From positions 1 through 24,799 of the forward strand of contig CAUAJB010000026.1 of the NCBI GenBank assembly GCA_958429225.1: 24,799 bases of DNA, in the 5' to 3' direction. The translations under genes were made by a program, and so were the position numbers. The notes below the pieces were generated by a model. The model saw nothing but the letters and a program-made list of their open reading frames with translations, had not been told where the DNA came from and did no database searches. How positions within the stretch are numbered: the stretch's first letter is position 1; each line of letters opens with the position of its first letter. Shown here in pieces: positions 1 to 6,164 of this stretch. Source of the stretch: an uncultured Collinsella sp. Its GTDB lineage: Bacteria; Actinomycetota; Coriobacteriia; Coriobacteriales; Coriobacteriaceae.

Positions 1-17
1 ACGAGGAGTAACAGATT

Positions 18-1103
18 ATGGCGCACGATGTAGTCCTGATTCCCGGTGACGGTATTGGTCCCGAGATTACGCAGGCCATGCGCCGCGTGGTCGAGGCCAC
101 CGGTATCCAGATCAATTGGAATGTCCAGGAGGCCGGTGCCGGCGTCATGGACGAGTTTGGCACGCCACTGCCCCAGCACGTGCTCGATGCGGTCGCCGAG
201 ACCAAGGTTGCCATCAAGGGCCCCATCACCACGCCGGTCGGCACGGGTTTCCGCAGCGTCAACGTGGCCCTGCGCAAGTACTTTGACCTGTACGCCTGCG
301 TGCGCCCCTGCCTGTCGCAGCCGGGCGACGGATCGCGCTTTCGCGACGTCGACCTGGTCATCGTGCGCGAGAATACCGAGGACCTCTACGCCGGCATCGA
401 GTTCGATGAGGGTGCTGCCGAGGTCGAGGAGCTCTCGCAGCTCGTTGAACGCTCGGGTCAGAAGACCTTCGCCGCCGATTCCGCCATCTCGATCAAGCCG
501 ATCTCCATCGTCAAGAGCCGCCGTATTGTGGAGTATGCCTTTGAGTACGCCCGTCGCTGCGGCCGCAAAAAGGTGACGGCCGTACACAAGGCAAACATCA
601 TGAAAGCGACCGACGGCCTGTTCCTGCGCGTGGCGCGCGAGGTGGCCGCCAACTATCCCGATATCGAGTTCAACGACAAGATCGTCGACGCCACCTGCAT
701 GGGCCTGGTCCAGAACCCCAATGACTTCGATGTCCTGGTGCTGCCCAACCTGTACGGCGACATCGTGAGCGACCTGTGCGCCGGCCTGGTGGGCGGCTTA
801 GGGATGGCCCCCGGCTCCAACATCGGTGCCGACTGCGCCATCTTCGAGGCAACGCACGGCTCCGCGCCCGATATCGCTGGCCAGGATATCGCCAACCCCA
901 CGGCCGAGATTCTCTCTGCTGCAATGATGCTCGATCACCTGGGCGAGAACGATGCTGCCAATCGCATTCGCGCCGCCGTATCTGCCACGCTCGACGAGGG
1001 CGAGCAGGTTACCGGCGACGTGCGCCGTGCCCAGACCGGCTCCGTCGAGGGGGCCGTGGGCACGCAGGCCTTTGCCGATGCCGTTATCGCGCACCTGGCC
1101 TAA
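18..1103 (+). CDS. icd: Isocitrate dehydrogenase, NAD-type (isocitrate/isopropylmalate dehydrogenase family)
   Basis: This 361-residue protein belongs to the beta-decarboxylating dehydrogenases and most likely converts isocitrate to 2-oxoglutarate in the cytoplasm. The N-terminus carries the family's IPGDGIGPE motif. The substrate loop TTPVGTGFRSVNVALRK (about residues 71-87) has the Ser-x-Asn pattern of isocitrate rather than isopropylmalate enzymes. The metal-binding segment NLYGDIVSDLCAG and the nucleotide loop ATHGSAPDIAG follow towards the C-terminus. The length fits the short NAD-dependent IDH class rather than the ~415-residue NADP class. A GAGGAG ribosome site lies just upstream of the ATG. 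Homoisocitrate or tartrate dehydrogenase are the main alternatives; the substrate loop argues for isocitrate. The promoter lies outside the window. Confidence 0.85.
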   Translation: MAHDVVLIPGDGIGPEITQAMRRVVEATGIQINWNVQEAGAGVMDEFGTPLPQHVLDAVAETKVAIKGPITTPVGTGFRSVNVALRKYFDLYACVRPCLSQPGDGSRFRDVDLVIVRENTEDLYAGIEFDEGAAEVEELSQLVERSGQKTFAADSAISIKPISIVKSRRIVEYAFEYARRCGRKKVTAVHKANIMKATDGLFLRVAREVAANYPDIEFNDKIVDATCMGLVQNPNDFDVLVLPNLYGDIVSDLCAGLVGGLGMAPGSNIGADCAIFEATHGSAPDIAGQDIANPTAEILSAAMMLDHLGENDAANRIRAAVSATLDEGEQVTGDVRRAQTGSVEGAVGTQAFADAVIAHLA

Positions 1104-1162
1104 GGTAGGCACGCTGCAAACGCCTAAATAGTACTTAAGTGTTTGCGTATAACCTAAGAATC

Positions 1163-1196
1163 AATACGCCCGGCGCTCTGTCGGGCGTATTCTATT
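1163..1196 (+). terminator. Hairpin terminator after isocitrate dehydrogenase
   Basis: A perfect 10-bp stem (AATACGCCCG at 1163-1172 with CGGGCGTATT at 1182-1191) closes a 9-nt loop. The tail after it is only moderately T-rich, so termination may be incomplete and some transcription could continue into the gene at 1230. Confidence 0.6.
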
Positions 1197-1229
1197 GAGG
1201 ACTATGTTTCCTAACAAGGAGTAACCGAT

Positions 1230-2324
1230 ATGGGTCTGATTCAAAAGAAGGACGAGAAGGACGAGATCGACGGCATCCAGATCATCGAGCGCGGCGAAGG
1301 CTCCGACGGTGACGAGGACGAGAAGATCGACCTGGTCACCGGTACGTCTGCCGAGCACATTGCTGCCGGTACGACGGCCGAGGAGGAGGACGCCCGTCTG
1401 GAGGCTCAGGTTGCCGCGGATGCCGCTGACGAGAATCTGATGCCCGAGGCCCAGGATGAGGACGACGATATCCTGGGTTCCGATGAAGACGATCGCGTAT
1501 CCAAGCACAAGAAGACGATGATCGCCGCCTTTGTGGTTGCCGTCGTGATCGCTGCGGTGGTCGGCTTCTTTATTGGCAATGGCGGCTTTGGCGGCAAGGG
1601 TGTCGGCTCGGCGACCCTGACCGAGGACCAGCTCGATTCGACCGTGGCAAGCTATAGCTACAACGGCAAGAAGAGCGACATCACCGCGCGCGAGGCCATC
1701 GAGAGCCAGTACAGCCTCGATACCGTCAAGGATAGCGATGGCAACTACACCGCTCCTTCTGCCGACGTCATCCTGTCCTACGTGCGCAACAAGATCCTGC
1801 TCGATGCTGCCGAGGACGAGGGCATTACCGTCTCCTCTAAGGAGATGAAGCAGTACGCCGAGGAATCCATCGGCACTTCGGACTACAAGACCATGGCCAC
1901 GCAGTATGGCGTGTCCAAGGACCAGGCCAAGCAGATCGTCCGCCAGTCCGCGACGCTGCAGAAGCTCTACAAGAAGAAGGTGGGCGATAGCTCCGCAAGC
2001 ATGCCGACCGCTCCGACCGAGCCTTCTGACGGCAATGAGGACACCGCGAGCAAGGATTACGCCGACTACATCATCAACCTTGCCGGCGACGAGTGGGATA
2101 GCGAGAAGGGCACTTGGAAGGACGCCGACAGCACCTACGCTAAGGCCTTTGCCGACGATGCCTTTACGGCCGATAGCGCCACCTATAAGCAGGCCATGAC
2201 TGCCTACTACACTGCTTACCAGCAGTACTCTTCGCAGGCTTCGAGCGCCAGCTCCAAGTGGACCGAGTATGCTAACGGCCTCTACGCCAAGGCCAACATC
2301 AGCATCTACGGCCTGTTTGCGTAA
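1230..2324 (+). CDS. Membrane-anchored SurA_N-like (foldase-like) protein
   Basis: The 364-residue protein has a very acidic N-terminal cytoplasmic tail (residues 1-90, rich in Asp/Glu), a KHKK stop-transfer cluster, one transmembrane helix at about 97-115 and a Gly-rich stretch. The extracytoplasmic part (about 125-245) resembles the N-terminal helical chaperone domain of SurA/PrsA-type foldases, with an 'ADVILSYVRNKILLDAAEDEGITVSSKEMKQY' type helix pattern. No parvulin peptidyl-prolyl isomerase domain follows; the C-terminal third is Ser/Ala/Tyr-rich and helical. It may act as an envelope chaperone without isomerase activity, but this is inference. An AAGGAG ribosome site precedes the ATG, and a strong terminator follows, so it is probably monocistronic. 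Confidence 0.65.
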   Translation: MGLIQKKDEKDEIDGIQIIERGEGSDGDEDEKIDLVTGTSAEHIAAGTTAEEEDARLEAQVAADAADENLMPEAQDEDDDILGSDEDDRVSKHKKTMIAAFVVAVVIAAVVGFFIGNGGFGGKGVGSATLTEDQLDSTVASYSYNGKKSDITAREAIESQYSLDTVKDSDGNYTAPSADVILSYVRNKILLDAAEDEGITVSSKEMKQYAEESIGTSDYKTMATQYGVSKDQAKQIVRQSATLQKLYKKKVGDSSASMPTAPTEPSDGNEDTASKDYADYIINLAGDEWDSEKGTWKDADSTYAKAFADDAFTADSATYKQAMTAYYTAYQQYSSQASSASSKWTEYANGLYAKANISIYGLFA

Positions 2325-2366
2325 AGAGTCGCACGGCTCATCGAGCATCTAGCCGATAGACAGCAG

Positions 2367-2405
2367 AAAGTCCGCCAGTACGGAAGTCGTTCTGGCGGAC
2401 TTTTT
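2367..2405 (+). terminator. Rho-independent terminator
   Basis: A 12-bp stem (2367-2378 with 2392-2403, core GTCCGCCAG/CTGGCGGAC) closes a 13-nt loop and ends in a T run. It closes the SurA_N-like gene. The A-rich 5' flank could also serve the minus-strand XRE gene, but that gene ends 34 nt away. Confidence 0.9.
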
Positions 2406-2438
2406 GCGTTGAGGGCGTGATTGGCGGCTTAATTATGG

Positions 2439-2678
2439 CTATTCATCTTTAAGTCCAAAAAGGCTATCGGCTTCATCGTCGGATATATATTCCAGTACAT
2501 CGCCCGGTTGGCAGTCGAGTGCCCGACATATCGCGTCAAGAGTTGAAAAACGTATGGCAGAAACCTTGCCCGTCTTAATGCGTGACATATTGACCTGGGA
2601 GATGCCCACGCGTTCCGCAAGCTCTTTGGATGAGATCTTGCGTTCGGCGAGCATGCGGTCAAGCCGCAGAATAATCAT
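2439..2678 (-). CDS. Small XRE-family (Cro/CI-type) transcriptional regulator
   Basis: This 79-residue protein is almost entirely a helix-turn-helix domain: the ISSKELAERVGISQVNMSRIKTG segment is the HTH, followed by FSTLDAICRALDCQPGDVLEY. This is the signature of the small YozG-like XRE regulators that are typically encoded next to DUF2975 membrane proteins. It starts 9 nt after the stop of the upstream DUF2975 gene, with a GGGGGAA ribosome site, so the two are cotranscribed. The gene pair is visibly AT-richer than the neighbouring metabolic genes, which may indicate lateral acquisition. Its targets are unknown; autoregulation at the inverted repeats near 3352-3383 is plausible. Confidence 0.88.
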   Translation of the reverse strand: MIILRLDRMLAERKISSKELAERVGISQVNMSRIKTGKVSAIRFSTLDAICRALDCQPGDVLEYISDDEADSLFGLKDE

Positions 2679-2687
2679 GGATTCCCC

Positions 2688-3326
2688 CTAGAGCAACTCG
2701 TCATCTTGTTTTTGCAGGATATACCCGTAGCGGAAGATACTGGCAATCAGGCAAATAATCAGGCCTGCAAAGAGCATGGAGGGCTCGAATAACTGGCCGA
2801 CGAACGCATCCGTAAAGCTGCCGCCAAATCCTGAGAGTATTATTCCCGTGATTACGGCACCAAGAAGCCTCACGGCAACGCCGCCGATAAGGAATAAATG
2901 TCCTACTCGACGAAGTGTGTGGTTACATTCAAGGTCAAAGGGCCTGCCTTCCTTTTCAATGTTGAAGAAAAGCCTGCGCACGCTTAGCGCGATGGTAAGC
3001 GCGAGGCATGTCATCAAGAGGCTCCCTATGGCAGTGTGACCATCGTGTGCGACGAGCATAAGTGGGGTCTGCGCATCGGTACCGACGATAGCCAGGCACG
3101 GCCCTTCGCCGCCTTGAAGTTCTACGGATTGGAGACACGACCCTTGGGAGAGGCTAGGCAATACGAGTAGAAGGTCAATCGCAATGACTGCGAGAAGTCC
3201 CAGAGCGAGCGCCACGGTGGTGCAGATTGTGGCCCATTTGCAGATGCGAGTGAGCTTCCTCAGATCGGCTATTGCCTGTTCACGGTCGATGGCTTCATTC
3301 GATTTGGATACGTTCCAGCGGATCAT
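2688..3326 (-). CDS. DUF2975 family membrane protein
   Basis: The protein has about 212 residues from the preferred ATG at 3326. It shows four hydrophobic segments: about residues 32-56, 97-115, 143-165 and 182-203. Between segments 1 and 2 lies a Cys-containing extracytoplasmic loop. A conserved-looking 'FFNIEKEGRPFDLECNHTLRRVG' stretch follows segment 2 and is characteristic of DUF2975. I chose the ATG because a GGAGGA motif lies directly upstream; the in-frame TTG at 3341 has no ribosome site, although GGAGGA-to-ATG spacing is short. Such proteins pair with a small XRE regulator, as here. The biochemical role is not known; sensing or modulating the regulator at the membrane is only a guess. 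Confidence 0.8.
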   Translation of the reverse strand: MIRWNVSKSNEAIDREQAIADLRKLTRICKWATICTTVALALGLLAVIAIDLLLVLPSLSQGSCLQSVELQGGEGPCLAIVGTDAQTPLMLVAHDGHTAIGSLLMTCLALTIALSVRRLFFNIEKEGRPFDLECNHTLRRVGHLFLIGGVAVRLLGAVITGIILSGFGGSFTDAFVGQLFEPSMLFAGLIICLIASIFRYGYILQKQDDELL

Positions 3327-3351
3327 AGCTCCTCCAACCAATGTCTTGGAT

Positions 3352-3392
3352 GATACTTGTATCTTATATCATATTTAATGATAAACGATAAA
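3352..3392 (-). promoter_or_regulatory. Candidate promoter with two inverted repeats for the DUF2975-XRE pair
   Basis: On the minus strand TTTATC (3387-3392) and TATAAG (3363-3368) are separated by 18 nt. Two inverted repeats overlap this promoter: GATAC-TT-GTATC (3352-3363) and TATCAT-N5-ATGATA (3367-3383). They are good candidates for the XRE autoregulatory operator. The region is very AT-rich compared with the rest of the window. Confidence 0.5.
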
Positions 3393-3576
3393 CAATTACA
3401 GATTAGAGTAAGTAATGTTTGTGAGACGAATAGCGAGAGCTATGGCTCATTTTGGATGCCGGAGTTTGGCGCGCGGGGGATGAGGACAAATGCCAAAACT
3501 TCCCGTGATCGCGCAAACGCTTCATCGGGTTCCCCTAATTCATATGGGAAAACAACTGCAAACGATTGCAAGTAAC

Positions 3577-3606
3577 CGGTGAACGGTCGAAAACTACCGT
3601 TCACCG
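3577..3606. repeat. Perfect 11-bp inverted repeat (candidate operator)
   Basis: CGGTGAACGGT (3577-3587) and ACCGTTCACCG (3596-3606) flank the 8-nt loop CGAAAACT. The same GGTGAACGGTCGA sequence recurs at 21606-21618 upstream of the LacI-type regulator, and a degenerate version lies at 3794-3825. No T run follows, so an operator is more likely than a terminator. Confidence 0.6.
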
Positions 3607-3793
3607 ATAATCTCAAAACTGGTTCTAACTGGTATTAAGTCAAAAAGACCAATTCACATATCTCCACAATGACCTGCAATTTTTCTACATGCTATTTTTA
3701 GCGGCCCAACGTTGTTTAGACACAGGATAAGATCAGATCTTTTGCCAAAGCATTTCGAAACGGTTTCAAAACCGCAGGTAGAAGTGTTAACGA

Positions 3794-3825
3794 CCGGTAA
3801 ACGGTCGAAATATCACCGTGAGCGG
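3794..3825. repeat. Degenerate copy of the ACGGTCGAAA inverted repeat
   Basis: The motif CCGGTAAACGGT is followed by CGAAATATC and ACCGTGAGCGG. The inner ACGGT/ACCGT arms are preserved and the outer arms are imperfect. Its left half and CGAAA loop match the element at 3577-3606. Confidence 0.45.
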
Positions 3826-3874
3826 TGCAAAAACGTTTTACTGTATGAATCAACGAAAGCGACCTCTTCTGGGG

Positions 3875-3883
3875 TGATATAGT
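3875..3883 (+). promoter_or_regulatory. Candidate extended -10 promoter of the PTS operon
   Basis: TGATATAGT matches the extended -10 pattern TGnTATAnT. No good -35 box lies 16-18 nt upstream, so the promoter would depend on the extended -10 or an activator. Transcription would begin near 3890, just before the operator at 3900-3913, which is a classical repressor position. Confidence 0.4.
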
Positions 3884-3899
3884 GACAACAACACGTCAC

Positions 3900-3930
3900 G
3901 TGGTTACTACCAGTTTAGAAACCACTGGTC
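3900..3930. promoter_or_regulatory. GntR-type operator before the PTS operon
   Basis: GTGGTTACTACCAG (3900-3913) differs at one base from the perfect CTGGT-N4-ACCAG operator found upstream of agaS (8193-8206), and the central TTACTACCAG is identical. A second half-site, ACCACTGGTC (3921-3930), follows. TGGT/ACCA palindromes are typical of NagR/DasR-type GntR regulators. Confidence 0.7.
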
Positions 3931-4029
3931 TTCAAAGAACGCTTTCTAAGAAGCTTTAAGGGCGAGCGCCCGCTGGCTTCCGAAAAACATCGGACTCAGA
4001 TCGTACACACCTTCGGAAGGGAAATTTGA

Positions 4030-4473
4030 ATGGTTGGCTTTATTCTTACCGGTCATGGACAGTTCGCACCCGGCCTCGCAAGCGCTATCGCTATGGTTGC
4101 TGGCGACCAGCCCGCTTTTACCGTCGTTCCTTTTGAGGGCGACCAGGCTGCTTCCTACGGTGAGGATCTCCGCGCCGCTATTACCGCCATGCGTGAGGAG
4201 TGCGATGGCGTGCTCGTCTTTACCGACCTGCTTGGCGGCACCCCGTTCAACCAGTCGATGATGATTGCCCAGGATGTCGACAACGTCGAGGTTCTGACTG
4301 GCACCAACCTTCCCATGGTTATTGAGCTTCTGTTCCTCCGCGGCAATGCCACGCTCACCGAACTTGGCGAGCAGGCCGTGACCGTTGGCCAGACGGGCAT
4401 CACCGCCCAGACGGTCGCTTCTGTTGCTGGTGCCGAGGAAGAGGATATCTTCGGCGACGAGGACGGCATCTAA
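4030..4473 (+). CDS. agaF: PTS system IIA component, mannose family (AgaF-like)
   Basis: This 147-residue cytoplasmic phosphocarrier accepts phosphate from HPr and passes it to IIB. The N-terminal ILTGHGQFAPG holds the phosphorylated His9, and the family segments VFTDLLGGTPFN and VLTGTNLPMVIEL are intact. The order IIA-YajC-IIB-IIC-IID and the resemblance of its partners to the E. coli Aga proteins point to N-acetylgalactosamine or galactosamine. The C-terminus is acidic (EEEDIFGDEDG), which is more than the family usually has. A GGAAGGG ribosome site precedes the ATG. The stop codon overlaps the next start (TAATG). Confidence 0.92.
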   Translation: MVGFILTGHGQFAPGLASAIAMVAGDQPAFTVVPFEGDQAASYGEDLRAAITAMREECDGVLVFTDLLGGTPFNQSMMIAQDVDNVEVLTGTNLPMVIELLFLRGNATLTELGEQAVTVGQTGITAQTVASVAGAEEEDIFGDEDGI

Positions 4474-4754
4474 TGGCCGATTTCGGGGCCAGCGTCTTGA
4501 GCTCCTCGGTCGCCCTTTTAGGTCTGCTTGTCATCATGGGCTTGATTTACACCATCTGGTCGCAAATCAACATGAAGAAGAAGCAGAAGTATTTCAAGGA
4601 GCTGCACACCGAGCTCAAACCGGGTCAGGAGGTTCTTTTCGCCGGCGGTATCTACGGAACCGTCAAAGGCATCGAAGGCGAGAAGGTCCAGATCAAAGTC
4701 CGATCCGGAGCCGTCGTAGATGTTTCGCGTTACGCGATTCAGGAGATTAAGTAA
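4473..4754 (+). CDS. yajC: YajC-family protein inside a PTS operon
   Basis: The 93-residue protein has one N-terminal transmembrane helix (about residues 8-30), a basic MKKKQKYFKEL segment, and the YajC core LKPGQEVLFAGGIYGTVKGI. It starts within the stop codon of the IIA gene (TAATG), so the two are translationally coupled. YajC is otherwise an accessory subunit of the SecDF translocase, but copies within mannose-family PTS operons for glycosaminoglycan sugars are known in streptococci (the hyaluronate-utilisation locus). Its job there is unclear; assisting membrane insertion or assembly of IIC/IID is an inference. Confidence 0.9.
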   Translation: MADFGASVLSSSVALLGLLVIMGLIYTIWSQINMKKKQKYFKELHTELKPGQEVLFAGGIYGTVKGIEGEKVQIKVRSGAVVDVSRYAIQEIK

Positions 4755-4790
4755 CTGTCGTCAGCAAATAACGAAAGGAAGCTGATCAAC

Positions 4791-5273
4791 ATGGCAGAAC
4801 CCAACATTCTTCTTACCCGTATCGATAACCGACTGGTCCATGGTCAGGTTGCTACCCAGTGGAACTCCACCTTGGGTTCCAACCTCATTCTCGTCGCCAA
4901 CGACGACGTGGCGACCAACACCATGCGCCAGAACCTCATGAAGATGGCCGCTCCCGCCGGCGTCGCTACGCGTTTCTTCTCTCTGCAGAAGACCATCGAC
5001 GTCATTGGCAAGGCGAGCCCGCGCCAGAAGATCTTCATCGTGGCCGAAACACCGGAAGACGTGCTTACGCTCGTCAAGGGCGGTGTGCCTATAAAGAAGG
5101 TAAACATCGGCAACATGCACATGTCGGAAGGAAAGCGCCAAGTCGCCACCTCCGTCGCAGTTAACGACGAGGATGTCGCTGCGTTTAAAGAGCTGCAGGA
5201 ATTGGGGGTGGAGTTGGAGATCAGGCGCGTTCCGAGCACGCCTGTTGAGGACACGAGCAAGCTCTTCTCGTAA
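4791..5273 (+). CDS. agaV: PTS system IIB component, N-acetylgalactosamine type (AgaV-like)
   Basis: This 160-residue cytoplasmic IIB protein takes phosphate from IIA and gives it to the incoming sugar. The active-site His17 lies in LLTRIDNRLVHGQV, the canonical mannose-family IIB signature. The central ASPRQKIFIVAETPEDVLTLVKGGVP and NIGNMHMSEGKRQ segments resemble AgaV/AgaB of the E. coli GalNAc systems more than ManX. An AAAGGAAG ribosome site precedes the ATG. Its nearest relative in the window is the orphan IIB-like protein at 14536-15015, which lacks this His. Confidence 0.93.
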   Translation: MAEPNILLTRIDNRLVHGQVATQWNSTLGSNLILVANDDVATNTMRQNLMKMAAPAGVATRFFSLQKTIDVIGKASPRQKIFIVAETPEDVLTLVKGGVPIKKVNIGNMHMSEGKRQVATSVAVNDEDVAAFKELQELGVELEIRRVPSTPVEDTSKLFS

Positions 5274-5289
5274 TCCTCATGATCCACGT

Positions 5290-5340
5290 TGTCAGGAATG
5301 AAACCCTGACATTCTGTACGTGAAATCCAAAGTGCGTACA
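5290..5340 (+). other. Two intercistronic hairpins between IIB and IIC
   Basis: TGTCAGG (5290-5296) pairs with CCTGACA (5305-5311) across 8 nt, and TGTACG (5315-5320) pairs with CGTACA (5335-5340) across 14 nt. Neither is followed by a T run. They lie in the longest gap within the PTS operon and could set RNA processing or the stoichiometry of soluble versus membrane components. Confidence 0.45.
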
Positions 5341-5363
5341 TACATTTTGAAAGGAGGAGCAAG

Positions 5364-6164
5364 ATGGAATACTCGATCATCCAGATCGCTCTGGTCTTCG
5401 TCGTCACGTTCATCGCGGCAATCGACCAGTTTGACTTCCTCGAGTCTCTCTATCAGCCCATCGTCACCGGCGCCGTCATCGGTCTTATCCTTGGCGACCT
5501 CAACACCGGTCTTCTCGTGGGTGGTACCTATCAGCTCATGACGATCGGCAACATGCCGATCGGAGGCGCTCAGCCGCCTAACGCCGTCATCGGCGGCATC
5601 ATGGCAGCCATTCTCGCTATCGCTACGGGCCTCGAGCCCAACGCGGCAGTCGGCCTTGCCATTCCGTTCGCTCTGCTTGGTCAGCTCGGCGTTACCCTGG
5701 TCTTCACGCTTATGTCGCCGCTCATGTCCACCGCGGACAACATGGCTCATAACGCTGACACCAAGGGCATCGAGCGCCTGAACTATTTCGCCATGGCTCT
5801 GCTCGGCCTGATCTTCGCCGTCGTCGTCACCCTGTTCTTCATCGCTGGCGCCACCATCGGTCAGACCATCGCTTCCGCCATCCCGACTTGGCTGCAGACC
5901 GGTCTCTCCGCTGCAGGCGGCATGATGCGCTTCGTCGGCTTCGCCGTCCTGCTCAAGGTTATGATGAACCGCGATATGTGGGGCTTCTTCCTCATGGGCT
6001 TTGGCCTCGCGCTCATCACCGTTGCCAACGATTCTCTGGCAACCCCTGCTCTGCTCATCCTCGCTCTCATCGGCTTCGGCATCGCTTTCTGGGACTTCCA
6101 GCAGCAGACCGAGCTGAAGGGTGCAGCTGTTTCTGACGGAGGTGACTTCGAAGATGGCATCTAA
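5364..6164 (+). CDS. agaW: PTS system IIC component, mannose family (AgaW-like)
   Basis: The 266-residue polytopic membrane protein forms the sugar channel together with IID. It is hydrophobic throughout and shows family landmarks: an N-terminal helix ending AAIDQFDFLESLYQPIV, then GLILGDLNTGLLVGGTYQL, and GAQPPNAVIGGIMA (about residues 70-83). The later NADTKGIERLNYFA and GGMMRFVGFAVLLKVM segments match IIC proteins of the GalNAc type. A strong AAAGGAGG ribosome site precedes the ATG. Its end overlaps the IID start by 11 nt, which implies coupled translation. Confidence 0.92.
   Translation: MEYSIIQIALVFVVTFIAAIDQFDFLESLYQPIVTGAVIGLILGDLNTGLLVGGTYQLMTIGNMPIGGAQPPNAVIGGIMAAILAIATGLEPNAAVGLAIPFALLGQLGVTLVFTLMSPLMSTADNMAHNADTKGIERLNYFAMALLGLIFAVVVTLFFIAGATIGQTIASAIPTWLQTGLSAAGGMMRFVGFAVLLKVMMNRDMWGFFLMGFGLALITVANDSLATPALLILALIGFGIAFWDFQQQTELKGAAVSDGGDFEDGI

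Larger units (their letters stand above)
3393..4029 (+). other. Long regulatory intergenic region before the GalNAc-type PTS operon
   Basis: About 640 bp have no convincing gene. The stretch holds a perfect 11-bp inverted repeat (3577-3606), a degenerate relative of it (3794-3825), direct repeats of ACTGGT-type half-sites (3619-3632), and short palindromes AAGATC-A-GATCTT (3729-3741), TTTCGAAA (3753-3760) and CGGTTT-CA-AAACCG (3761-3774). It also holds an extended -10 box (3875-3883) and a GntR-type operator (3900-3930). Multiple regulators or a long leader are likely. The apparent leader from about 3890 to 4029 contains a CTTTCTAAGAAGCTTTAAGGGCG stretch of unknown role. Confidence 0.6.

Noticed and set aside
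1161..2348. 395-codon minus-strand frame opposite the SurA_N-like gene
   Set aside because: The plus-strand gene has a ribosome site, a transmembrane helix and a terminator; the minus frame would run across two hairpin terminators.
3357..3575. 72-codon plus-strand frame in the PTS upstream region
   Set aside because: It has no ribosome site and no recognisable features, and it overlaps the minus-strand promoter.
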